DNA of 64,000 nucleotides, taken from positions 620,001 to 684,000 of the forward strand of contig NZ_CP023276.1 of NCBI RefSeq assembly GCF_003065365.1, given 5' to 3'. The position numbers were made by a program, and so were the translations under genes. The notes under the pieces were generated by a model that had not been told where the DNA came from, did no database searches, and saw nothing but the letters and a program-made list of their open reading frames with translations. Positions 34,345 through 42,248 of this stretch are shown in pieces. The stretch's first letter is position 1. Each line of letters opens with the position of its first letter. This stretch comes from Polynucleobacter difficilis. Its GTDB lineage: Bacteria > Pseudomonadota > Gammaproteobacteria > Burkholderiales > Burkholderiaceae.

Positions 34345-34704
34345 ATGCATAAAACGAGCCCCCATCGCAATCAACGCCTAGCGGATCAAATTCAGCGTGA
34401 TTTAGCTGAGTTGATTCCGCGCGAATTGCGTAGCACCAGCTTGGGACTCATTACCCTGCAAGGGGTTGAGCTGTCACCGGATTTGGCGCACGCCAAAATC
34501 TTCTTCACGGTTCTCGGCGCTGATCCAGATCACGCTCTGACCGCCTTGCAAGAAAAGGCCGGCTATTTGCATTCCTTGCTGTTCAAGCGCTTGCATATTC
34601 ATACTGTTCCTACCCTGCATTTTGTGCACGACGTATCAGTTGAGCGTGGCATGGAAATGTCCCGATTAATTGATCAAGCGGTCGACAGTGACCGCAAAGA
34701 CTGA
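34345..34704 (+). CDS. rbfA: Ribosome-binding factor A
   Basis: A 119-residue KH-type protein that binds the 30S subunit during 16S rRNA 5'-end maturation. HKTSPHRNQRLADQIQRDLA at the start, LSPDLAHAKIFFTVLG near residue 42 and VPTLHFVHDVSVERG near 83 fit the family. It sits 17 bases after infB and 8 bases before truB, in the standard order. Confidence 0.95.
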   Translation: MHKTSPHRNQRLADQIQRDLAELIPRELRSTSLGLITLQGVELSPDLAHAKIFFTVLGADPDHALTALQEKAGYLHSLLFKRLHIHTVPTLHFVHDVSVERGMEMSRLIDQAVDSDRKD

Positions 34705-34712
34705 GAAATTTG

Positions 34713-35636
34713 ATGCGCCAACGCCTTGATGGGGTCGTATTGCTGGACAAGCCCCTAGGCATGAGTTCACAGGGCGCTGTGACTGCGGTTAAGCGCGCGC
34801 TCAATGCCGATAAAGCAGGGCATACCGGAACTTTAGACCCAATGGCAACTGGCCTTCTGCCCATTTGCTTGGGCGAGGCTACCAAATACTCGCAAGATTT
34901 ATTGGATGCAGACAAGCGCTACATTGCACGCGTTCGTTTTGGTGCGAATACCGATACAGGCGATGCGGAAGGACAGATTGTGACGTCCTTTCCTTTGCCG
35001 CAGTTTGCCGATGATGCCGCGATTCAGATCGCCTTAAACGCCTTATTACCTGCGTTTACCGGTCCGATTCTGCAAGTGCCACCCATGTACTCGGCACTCA
35101 AGCGCGACGGTAAGCCCTTATATGAATATGCCCGCGCTGGTGTCGAGCTCGAACGCGATGCGCGTTCGGTTGTCATCCATGCGATTGCTTGGACTGAGGT
35201 GCAATGGCCCGAAGCCACTTTGGAAGTGAGTTGCAGCAAGGGAACGTACATTCGGGTGTTGGCAGAAGATTTAGGCACAGCACTCGGCTGTGGCGCCCAT
35301 TTGGTTGGACTACGTCGCAGCGAAGTTGGGCATCTGAGCTTGGCGCAGTCGATCTCCTTGGATGATCTCTTGCGAACAACCGCAGATCACGCCGATTTTA
35401 TTTTGCCCGTAGATGCTTTATTGCAAACCTTGCCGCACCTCACCGTAGATGCGCAACAAGCCAAGCGCCTAGAAATGGGTCAACGCGTTCCGCTCACCGT
35501 AAATGCGAAATTTCCATTGGCAGAAGCCTTGGTACGGATTTATCGCGCTACCGCAGCGCCCCACAATTTTATTGGTACTGCCGATTGCCGCTCCGGCGTA
35601 CTACACCCTAAACGCTTGATTTCACAGGCCCCTTAA
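34713..35636 (+). CDS. truB: tRNA pseudouridine-55 synthase
   Basis: A 307-residue enzyme making pseudouridine 55 in the T-loop of tRNAs. The KPLGMSSQGAV start and HTGTLDPMATGLLP motif with the catalytic Asp (near residue 44) are clear, and GTYIRVLAEDLG near 178 is the second family motif. The C-terminal domain is of the bacterial TruB type. The ATG at 34713 is preferred over the TTG immediately before it. Confidence 0.95.
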   Translation: MRQRLDGVVLLDKPLGMSSQGAVTAVKRALNADKAGHTGTLDPMATGLLPICLGEATKYSQDLLDADKRYIARVRFGANTDTGDAEGQIVTSFPLPQFADDAAIQIALNALLPAFTGPILQVPPMYSALKRDGKPLYEYARAGVELERDARSVVIHAIAWTEVQWPEATLEVSCSKGTYIRVLAEDLGTALGCGAHLVGLRRSEVGHLSLAQSISLDDLLRTTADHADFILPVDALLQTLPHLTVDAQQAKRLEMGQRVPLTVNAKFPLAEALVRIYRATAAPHNFIGTADCRSGVLHPKRLISQAP

Positions 35637-35663
35637 CCTTATTTTTAACTTTAGAAGCTTCAC

Positions 35664-37481
35664 ATGACTAAACGCGCACTTCGTAATATTGCAATCATCG
35701 CCCACGTTGACCACGGTAAAACTACCTTAGTGGATCAATTGCTGCGCCAATCTGGCACCTTCCGCTCCAATGAAAAAATGACCGAGCGGGTTATGGACTC
35801 GAACGATCTTGAAAAAGAGCGTGGCATTACGATTTTGTCCAAAAACTGCGCAGTCGAATACGACGGCACCCACATCAATATCGTTGATACACCAGGGCAC
35901 GCTGACTTCGGTGGTGAGGTAGAACGCGTTCTCTCGATGGTCGATGGCGTTTTGTTATTGGTTGATGCAGTTGAAGGCCCAATGCCACAGACCCGCTTCG
36001 TGACGAAAAAAGCCCTGGCCTTGGGTCTCAAGCCCATCGTCGTTATCAATAAAGTCGATCGTCCAGGTGCGCGTTGCGATTACGTGATTAACGCCACGTT
36101 TGAGTTATTCGACAAACTGGGCGCCTCGGAAGAGCAGCTCGACTTCCCAATCATTTACGCTTCTGGCTTAAATGGTTATGCCGGTAATTCAGAAGACGTC
36201 CGCTCGGGCGATATGCGTCCCTTGTTTGATGCTGTTCTCAAGAATGTGCCGATGCGAGATGATGATCCAGATGGCCCATTGCAGTTCCAAATCTCCTCGA
36301 TTGATTACAACAGCTATGTCGGTAAGATTGGCGTCGGCCGTATTAATCGTGGCCGCGTGAAAGCAGGCATGGAAGTCATTTGCATGAATGGCCCAGAAGG
36401 CACTCCGTTCAAGGGGCGCGTGAATCAAGTACTGAAATTCAAAGGCCTTGAGCGTGAAGTCGTGGAAGAAGCAGTGGCAGGTGACATTGCCTTGATAAAC
36501 GGTATTGAAGATCTAGCCATTGGTACAACCATTTGTGCAGTGGATAAACCTGATCCATTGCCGATGCTCAAAATCGATGAACCTACCTTAACCATGAACT
36601 TCATGGTTAACACCAGCCCACTCGCTGGTCGTGAGGGCAAGTTTGTCACTAGCCGTCAGATTCGGGAGCGCTTGGATCGCGAGCTCAAATCCAATATGGC
36701 TTTGCGTGTGCGCCAAACCGATGACGACACGGTTTTCGAGGTTTCTGGTCGCGGCGAGTTGCATTTAACGATCTTGGTTGAGACCATGCGCCGTGAAGGC
36801 TATGAGATGGCAGTATCCCGTCCACGCGTGGTATTCCATGAAGAAAATGGCGTCAAGATGGAGCCATTTGAGAACCTCACGGTTGACATTGAAGACACCA
36901 CCCAAGGTGCTGTCATGGAAGACTTGGGTAAGCGTAAGGGCGAGTTGCTTGATATGGTGAGCGACGGTAAAGGCCGCACACGACTGGAATACCGTATTCC
37001 TGCACGCGGATTGATCGGCTTTCAGGGTGACTTTATGACCATGACCCGCGGTAATGGTTTGATGAGCCACACCTTTGATTGCTATGCACCAGCAAAAGAT
37101 GGTGTATTAGGCGAGCGCCATAACGGCGTATTGATTAGCCAAGATGATGGTGAAGCTGTTGCCTATGCTATTTGGAAGCTGCAAGACCGTGGTCGTATGT
37201 TTGTGAAGCACGGCGACCCTGTGTACGAAGGTATGGTCATTGGTATTCATAGTCGCGATAACGATCTGGTTGTTAACCCCATTAAGGGCAAGCAGCTGAC
37301 CAACGTACGCTCTTCCGGTACCGATGAAGCCGTTCGTCTTGTAACACCAATAGATCTGACGTTAGAGTACGCAGTGGAATTCATTAGCGACGATGAGTTG
37401 GTGGAAGTTACTCCCAAGAGCGTTCGCGTTCGCAAGCGTTACTTAAAAGAACATGAGCGTAAAAAAGCATCACGCGATTAA
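35664..37481 (+). CDS. typA: Ribosome-associated GTPase TypA/BipA
   Basis: A 605-residue translational GTPase involved in ribosome assembly and stress adaptation. G motifs are complete: AHVDHGKTT near residue 12, GITI, DTPGHADF near 75 and NKVD near 129. Domain II, the EF-G-like domain III and V and the TypA-specific C-terminal domain follow, ending with a basic KRYLKEHERKK tail. It follows truB by 27 bases and may share its operon; a terminator comes next. Confidence 0.96.
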   Translation: MTKRALRNIAIIAHVDHGKTTLVDQLLRQSGTFRSNEKMTERVMDSNDLEKERGITILSKNCAVEYDGTHINIVDTPGHADFGGEVERVLSMVDGVLLLVDAVEGPMPQTRFVTKKALALGLKPIVVINKVDRPGARCDYVINATFELFDKLGASEEQLDFPIIYASGLNGYAGNSEDVRSGDMRPLFDAVLKNVPMRDDDPDGPLQFQISSIDYNSYVGKIGVGRINRGRVKAGMEVICMNGPEGTPFKGRVNQVLKFKGLEREVVEEAVAGDIALINGIEDLAIGTTICAVDKPDPLPMLKIDEPTLTMNFMVNTSPLAGREGKFVTSRQIRERLDRELKSNMALRVRQTDDDTVFEVSGRGELHLTILVETMRREGYEMAVSRPRVVFHEENGVKMEPFENLTVDIEDTTQGAVMEDLGKRKGELLDMVSDGKGRTRLEYRIPARGLIGFQGDFMTMTRGNGLMSHTFDCYAPAKDGVLGERHNGVLISQDDGEAVAYAIWKLQDRGRMFVKHGDPVYEGMVIGIHSRDNDLVVNPIKGKQLTNVRSSGTDEAVRLVTPIDLTLEYAVEFISDDELVEVTPKSVRVRKRYLKEHERKKASRD

Positions 37482-37497
37482 GTTCCTGCGATTGCTA

Positions 37498-37523
37498 GAA
37501 AAACCACCTTCGGGTGGTTTTTT
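37498..37523 (+). terminator. Intrinsic terminator after typA
   Basis: AAACCACC-TTCG-GGTGGTTT with a UUCG-type tetraloop is followed by a T run. It closes the rimP-typA operon. Confidence 0.9.
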
Positions 37524-37580
37524 CTCTCTGCATGGGGCGGTGGTACTGGATAATGGTTTGAAGCCAATCATAGAAATCCA

Positions 37581-38717
37581 ATGGGTTCAGTTGCAATGAC
37601 GCAATCCGATAACAAACACCAAGCCAATCCTGGGGGCAAACGTTTAGCCGTTGCGCCCATGATGGAGTGGACCGATCGGCACTGCCGCTCCTTTCATCGG
37701 CAACTATCGAAGCAGGCTGTGCTCTATACCGAAATGGTGACCACTGGTGCATTGCTGCATGGCGATGTGCCGCGTCATCTCGATTACTCTGAGGAGCAGC
37801 ACCCCGTAGTACTGCAACTGGGCGGTAGCGAGCCAGCAGATCTGGCCAAAGCTGCAGCTTTAGCGGCCCAATGGGGCTATGACGAAATTGATCTGAATTG
37901 CGGCTGCCCTTCGGAGCGGGTACAGCGCGGCGCCTTTGGTGCTTGCCTGATGGCAGAACCGCAATTAGTGGCCGATTGCGTTCGAGCGATGCGGGCAGCA
38001 TGCGATTTGCCTATCTCGGTGAAGCATCGACTGGGCCTCGACCATATGGATGCGAGTACGCATCAGGCAGACTATCAGTTCGCGCTGAATTTTATGTTGG
38101 CGGTGGCCGATGCTGGCGCCCATCAGGTAACCATTCATGCGCGGAACGCCGTATTAAAAGGCCTTTCCCCCAAAGAAAATCGTAGTAAGCCACCCTTGCA
38201 CTATGCCGTGGCAGCGCAATTGCGCTTGGATCTTAAAAAGCAGTTTCCAGGCGTGGCCGTTTTACTCAATGGCGGCCTGGAGAACAACGATCAGATTGCG
38301 GGCCATTGGCATGACTTTGATGGCTTTATGGTGGGGCGTGCTGCCTATCACTTTCCGGCGATGTTGCTTGGCTGGGATGACTTGCTCGAGACTAATGGCG
38401 AGGCTGCAGGTTATCTCTTTAGTGAGTCGGAGTGGCATCGCGTGCAAATTGGTTTAGTGCATCAGGTATGGCGCTGGTTTGATGAATGCCAGAGCAAGGG
38501 CAAGCCGTTTTATATCGGCGCTTTTACCCGGCACATACTAGGCTTGGCCCATGGCAGGGCGGGCTCACGCTATTGGCGTCAGCGCCTATCTGATCACCAT
38601 GCTTTGGCTAAGGTGCAGAGCAAAGCGGCGATTGCCGACTTTTTCCTTGAAGCCAGTTTGGAACTAGGGGATTGGGCTGCGTTTGAAATGGATACCGCCT
38701 CGGCGGAACATTCATGA
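37581..38717 (+). CDS. dusA: tRNA-dihydrouridine(20/20a) synthase
   Basis: A 378-residue FMN flavoprotein that reduces uridines in the tRNA D-loop. VAPMMEWTDRHCR opens the TIM barrel, TEMVTTGALLHGD near residue 50 is the DusA-specific segment, and the catalytic Cys lies in LNCGCPSE near residue 112, with KHRLG and NGG (flavin phosphate) motifs beyond. Start choice between 37581 and the ATG at 37596 is open, as neither has a strong ribosome site. The stop overlaps the helicase start. Confidence 0.93.
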   Translation: MGSVAMTQSDNKHQANPGGKRLAVAPMMEWTDRHCRSFHRQLSKQAVLYTEMVTTGALLHGDVPRHLDYSEEQHPVVLQLGGSEPADLAKAAALAAQWGYDEIDLNCGCPSERVQRGAFGACLMAEPQLVADCVRAMRAACDLPISVKHRLGLDHMDASTHQADYQFALNFMLAVADAGAHQVTIHARNAVLKGLSPKENRSKPPLHYAVAAQLRLDLKKQFPGVAVLLNGGLENNDQIAGHWHDFDGFMVGRAAYHFPAMLLGWDDLLETNGEAAGYLFSESEWHRVQIGLVHQVWRWFDECQSKGKPFYIGAFTRHILGLAHGRAGSRYWRQRLSDHHALAKVQSKAAIADFFLEASLELGDWAAFEMDTASAEHS

Positions 38718-40051
38718 GTGCAGTACAAAACCCGGGCGCTGATCTCGAGCTGGAGATCACTCCAGATTACCAATCGGCTTTGGATGCAGTCGAGCGTGGC
38801 GATCCCTACATCTTCATTAGCGGTAAGGCAGGTACGGGCAAAACCACCTTAATTAGCCACCTGCGTAAAACCATTGCTGGAAACGTTGTAGTGCTAGCCC
38901 CTACGGGAGTGGCAGCACTGCAGGTGCGCGGTGTCACGATTCACTCCTTCTTTCGTTTGCCCCCACGGTTGATTTTTCCAGAAGAGGACATTAAGCCACT
39001 GCGGTCCTCCCGAGAGCGCCAACTGTACAAGGATATTCGCTTACTCATCATTGATGAGATCTCGATGGTGCGAGCTGATCTGGTCGATGCGATTGATCTT
39101 TTCTTGCGCGAAAACGGACCCCAAAAAGGCGAGCCATTTGGGGGCATACAAGTGATGTTTGTCGGTGATTTATTTCAATTGCCGCCAGTGGTATCGAGTA
39201 GCGATATGCACATCCTGCATGAGCGTGGCTATGAGGGCCCGTATTTCTTTTGCGCCATGGCGCTACACCGTAAAGACATTACGATGATCGAGCTGACGAA
39301 AATCTTCCGTCAAAAAGATGCCCATTTTGCACAGTTGCTTAATCAAATCCGCATTAATGAAGACATTGAAGTCGCGCTGGAAACCATTAATGCTGCCTGC
39401 TTTGATAAGGCAGCAGAGCCTGATCCGATGACAATCACCCTGACTACGACCAATGCCAGGGCAGACATGATCAACCACGGTGAACTCAAAAATCTAACGA
39501 GCGATGCCACCAGCTTTACAGGTAAGCTCGAGGGAAAGTTCAATGTGGATGAGCGTAATTTACCGTCGCCCATGAACTTAACCCTAAAAGTAGGTTCGAA
39601 AGTCATGTTTACGGCTAATGACAATGGCTTTCCTAAAAAATGGGTCAACGGCAGCATTGGTATTGTTCATGAAATCGGCAAAGACAAAATTAAGGTCAAG
39701 ATTCCCAATGGAGCCTATACAAATACGGTTGAGGTAACGCCGTTTAAATGGGAATCCTATAAGTACGATCACGATATGGTATCTGGAAAAATTAAGCCCA
39801 ATGTGATTGGTTCCTATGAGCAAATGCCACTCATGCTGGCATGGGCTGTGACGATCCACAAAAGCCAGGGGAAGACCCTCGATAAAGTGAAGGTCGATCT
39901 ATCATCTGGGGCGTTTGCATCGGGCCAGGTATATGTTGCACTCAGCCGTTGTCGCTCGATTGAGGGGATCTCTTTAGAGCGGCCAATTGTGCTGAAGGAA
40001 GTGCGCTGCGACCCCGAAATTAAGCGCTTTTACATGGCGTGTTTGCCCTAA
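38714..40051 (+). CDS. Pif1/RecD-like superfamily 1B helicase
   Basis: A 445-residue ATPase. The Walker A GKAGTGKTT is near residue 37, motif Ia reads LAPTGVAAL, Walker B is IIDEISMV near 115, motif III is VGDLFQLPPV near 148, and the C-terminal motifs VTIHKSQGKTLDKV (near 380) and VYVALSRCRS (near 405) complete the Pif1/RecD set. Such small helicases unwind 5' to 3' and act at forks, G-quadruplexes or R-loops; the cellular target here is unknown. It overlaps dusA (ATGA) and is followed by an independent tRNA promoter. Confidence 0.88.
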   Translation: MSAVQNPGADLELEITPDYQSALDAVERGDPYIFISGKAGTGKTTLISHLRKTIAGNVVVLAPTGVAALQVRGVTIHSFFRLPPRLIFPEEDIKPLRSSRERQLYKDIRLLIIDEISMVRADLVDAIDLFLRENGPQKGEPFGGIQVMFVGDLFQLPPVVSSSDMHILHERGYEGPYFFCAMALHRKDITMIELTKIFRQKDAHFAQLLNQIRINEDIEVALETINAACFDKAAEPDPMTITLTTTNARADMINHGELKNLTSDATSFTGKLEGKFNVDERNLPSPMNLTLKVGSKVMFTANDNGFPKKWVNGSIGIVHEIGKDKIKVKIPNGAYTNTVEVTPFKWESYKYDHDMVSGKIKPNVIGSYEQMPLMLAWAVTIHKSQGKTLDKVKVDLSSGAFASGQVYVALSRCRSIEGISLERPIVLKEVRCDPEIKRFYMACLP

Positions 40052-40093
40052 AAACCAGCTCAAATTGCCTGCGCATTGGCCGACCGGCAAATT

Positions 40094-40122
40094 TTGGCTA
40101 AAAGCCGACAAAAAGCTATAAT
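40094..40122 (+). promoter_or_regulatory. Promoter of tRNA-His
   Basis: TTGGCT, 17 bases, then a perfect TATAAT, placing the start near 40129, about 8 bases before the tRNA. Confidence 0.7.
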
Positions 40123-40136
40123 CTCATTTCTTCTAC

Positions 40137-40212
40137 GGTGGCTGTAGCTCAGCGGTAGAGTCCTGGATTGTGATTCCAGTTGTCGTGGGTTCGAACCCCA
40201 TCAGCCACCCCA
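40137..40212 (+). tRNA. tRNA-His (anticodon GTG)
   Basis: A 76-base tRNA with a seven-pair acceptor stem (GTGGCTG with CAGCCAC), the extra G at position -1 opposite C73 that marks tRNA-His, the anticodon loop TTGTGAT, a GTTCGAA T-loop and an encoded CCA end. Confidence 0.97.
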
Positions 40213-40235
40213 ATTCCCCCTCCCTCTGCACCACA

Positions 40236-40448
40236 GTGACCCCAGAATCCCTTGAAAAGCTCGTTCGCATGAAAATGCCGTATGGCAAGTATGCTGGCCG
40301 CATCCTTTCCGAATTGCCGGGAGATTACCTATCTTGGTTTGCCCGCAAAGGCTTTCCGAAGGGTGAATTGGGTGAATTGCTGGAGCTAATGCACACCCTA
40401 GACCACAATGATTTGCGTGGACTGTTAAAGCCCCTCTCAGGGCATTAA
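40236..40448 (+). CDS. DUF3820 family protein
   Basis: A 70-residue cytosolic protein of the DUF3820 family, whose function is not established. MPYGKYAGRILSELPGDYL followed by WFARKGFP and an LDHN segment are the conserved parts. GTG at 40236 gives the usual family length and N terminus (VTPESLEKLV); longer readings would run back into tRNA-His. It starts 24 bases after the tRNA with no ribosome site and no separate promoter visible, so it is probably expressed from the tRNA transcript. Confidence 0.82.
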   Translation: MTPESLEKLVRMKMPYGKYAGRILSELPGDYLSWFARKGFPKGELGELLELMHTLDHNDLRGLLKPLSGH

Positions 40449-40467
40449 GCAGTCCTCTTGCGAAGAA

Positions 40468-41328
40468 TTAATCCGCAAATACAACGGATTTATTGCCGTT
40501 AATTAAGACCCGGTCATTCAGGTAGTAGCGCAGCGCGCGCGACAATACTTGACGTTCTAAATCACGGCCTTTGCGCACCAAATCTTCTGCGCTATCGCTA
40601 TGGCTAATGCGGGTTACGTCTTGCTCGATGATGGGACCTTCGTCCAGATCGCTCGTGACAAAATGGGATGTTGCCCCAATCAGCTTAATGCCGCGGGCAT
40701 GTGCCTGATGGTAGGGTTTTGCGCCCTTAAAGCTGGGCAAAAAGGAGTGGTGCACATTAATGCAGCGACCCGATAGCTTGGCCGATAAATCATCCGACAG
40801 AATTTGCATGTAACGCGCCAAAATCACCATGTCTACTTTGGCATCTTCAACGATGCTCAGTAGCTTTGCTTCTTGTACGCTTTTTGTTTCCGGGGTGACC
40901 GGTAGGTAATGAAATGGAATATCAGCAAAATCAATGCTGGCATAGACCGAGCGGGGGTGATTCGACACAATGCCAGCAATAATCATCGGCAATTCGCCAA
41001 TACGCCAGCGGTACAGCAAGTCGACCAAACAATGATCTAGCTTAGAGGCCATGATTAAAACGCGTTTGAGTACGGCGGTAGAGCGCAACTCCCAAGAGAG
41101 CTGAAAGCGCTCGACGATGGGCTTAAAGCCAGAGCGTAGCCCCTCTAAATCGACGCTCGCATCGCAACTGAAGCTGACGCGCATAAAAAAGCGCCCTGAG
41201 TCTTTATCGTCGAACTGCTGCGCCTCTTGAATGTCGCCGCCTGCCTCAAAAATATAGCTGGCAACGGCAGCAACAATGCCGGGGCGATTTTGACATGTTA
41301 ATGTGAGGTTGATGTTTTGCTCTGGCAT
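40468..41328 (-). CDS. purU: Formyltetrahydrofolate deformylase
   Basis: A 286-residue enzyme that hydrolyses 10-formyltetrahydrofolate to formate and tetrahydrofolate. An N-terminal ACT regulatory domain (LTLTCQNRPGIVAAV, residues about 6-85) is followed by a formyltransferase domain with NVHHSFLPSF near residue 192 and a DLDEGP segment near 228 holding the catalytic Asp. Length equals E. coli PurU (280). Formate released here could feed the formate dehydrogenase encoded at the end of the window. Confidence 0.94.
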   Translation of the reverse strand: MPEQNINLTLTCQNRPGIVAAVASYIFEAGGDIQEAQQFDDKDSGRFFMRVSFSCDASVDLEGLRSGFKPIVERFQLSWELRSTAVLKRVLIMASKLDHCLVDLLYRWRIGELPMIIAGIVSNHPRSVYASIDFADIPFHYLPVTPETKSVQEAKLLSIVEDAKVDMVILARYMQILSDDLSAKLSGRCINVHHSFLPSFKGAKPYHQAHARGIKLIGATSHFVTSDLDEGPIIEQDVTRISHSDSAEDLVRKGRDLERQVLSRALRYYLNDRVLINGNKSVVFAD

Positions 41329-41388
41329 AGTGAAAATATTTAAAAGTAATCAAAAGAAAAAGAAAATGAAAAAAATTAGGTAGGTATT

Positions 41389-41886
41389 TTATCTACCCGA
41401 TGCCGGTGTTGGCAGTGAGCTTGGTCGATCTGCAATCCCCACCATTTCTTGGCTGTGATCCATGATGGGTGGCATTACAAACTCTTGGCAAACTGGCTTA
41501 GGACCGAGTAGATTTAAAAAATTACATTCTTTTTTAGTAGCTTGTGAAGCGGCATGCTCTAAAGGGGATTTACCGGTAGTCACGGTTGAGGCGACGCTCA
41601 CTGCGGTGCTGGGATTGGCTACTGCTGCTGTAGCCACAGTGCCCCCGACGGCGCTGGCTGCGCCAGTTCCTGCGCTACCAATGGCCGCTAAGGGTAGGGC
41701 GCAGCCCGATAAAAAGAAAATACTGCAGCCAATAATGAGGGTGTAGGTCAGGCTATGCCATGCAATGCAGCGGCAATATTGCGGAAAGGGGCTCTGCTTA
41801 TTTGGCTCGGCAGGCAATGCTGTAGACTCCCGCAGCCCAGGAGCCGCTGGTGATCGCTTCAAACGGACTGTCAGGGGATTTGACAT
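41389..41886 (-). CDS. Small lipoprotein-like protein, start uncertain
   Basis: The frame gives 165 residues, but the first 45 precede the export signal and overlap the gene upstream by 89 bases, so the true start is probably later. TTG 41817 or CTG near 41745 are candidates. A hydrophobic segment leads to a lipobox FLSGC, then an Ala/Val/Thr-rich stretch with SAVGGT and STVTTG, and a Cys-containing C-terminal part (KKECNFLNLLGPKPVCQEF). I do not recognise the family. It probably is an outer-membrane lipoprotein co-transcribed with the protein upstream. Confidence 0.55.
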   Translation of the reverse strand: MSNPLTVRLKRSPAAPGLRESTALPAEPNKQSPFPQYCRCIAWHSLTYTLIIGCSIFFLSGCALPLAAIGSAGTGAASAVGGTVATAAVANPSTAVSVASTVTTGKSPLEHAASQATKKECNFLNLLGPKPVCQEFVMPPIMDHSQEMVGIADRPSSLPTPASGR

Positions 41887-42199
41887 CGGCTACTACCTTG
41901 CCTTCACCCTTGTTTCCAGAAAAGACTTTGTACTCAATAGGGCGGTATTGGGCTTTTTCGCAGAGATACTCATTTAGACCAATGATGGAGCGAATCGGCT
42001 CTTTTGTTTTAGGGTCGATGCCGGGCTTAATAAAGTCCAGCATGGACATCATTTGCGCTCTATCGCCATCTCTTTTGAGGGTGCTAATGTCAAGGGAGAC
42101 TGTCGACTGTTCGTTTGAACCAATTTCTTGCCAAGCAGCGAAGGCGCTTGAAATTGGTAGGACGGTCATGCAGACTGCGATCGCTATCCATCTTTTCAT
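41798..42199 (-). CDS. Surface-adhesin E-like exported protein
   Basis: A 133-residue protein with a signal peptide (MKRWIAIAVCMTVLPISSAFA) and a mature domain starting WQEIGS. A central block with a strand pattern including SLDISTLKRDG and a Cys pair (YLCEKAQYR, SIACRAK) resembles the surface-adhesin protein E-like family found in many beta-proteobacteria. The start at 42199 has a GAGGGG ribosome site; a further upstream Met is less likely. Function is probably envelope-related. Confidence 0.65.
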   Translation of the reverse strand: MKRWIAIAVCMTVLPISSAFAAWQEIGSNEQSTVSLDISTLKRDGDRAQMMSMLDFIKPGIDPKTKEPIRSIIGLNEYLCEKAQYRPIEYKVFSGNKGEGKVVADVKSPDSPFEAITSGSWAAGVYSIACRAK

Positions 42200-42248
42200 C
42201 GTAAAACCCCTCAATAAGTGTACTTTTCCATTTTAAACCCCATTAGAC

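Noticed and set aside
40170..40235. Longer open frame of the DUF3820 gene starting inside tRNA-His
   Set aside because: The upstream part is tRNA sequence; the family N terminus begins with the GTG at 40236.
41850..42236. 128-codon + strand reading frame
   Set aside because: Antisense to the adhesin-E-like gene, whose signal peptide and ribosome site support the minus strand.
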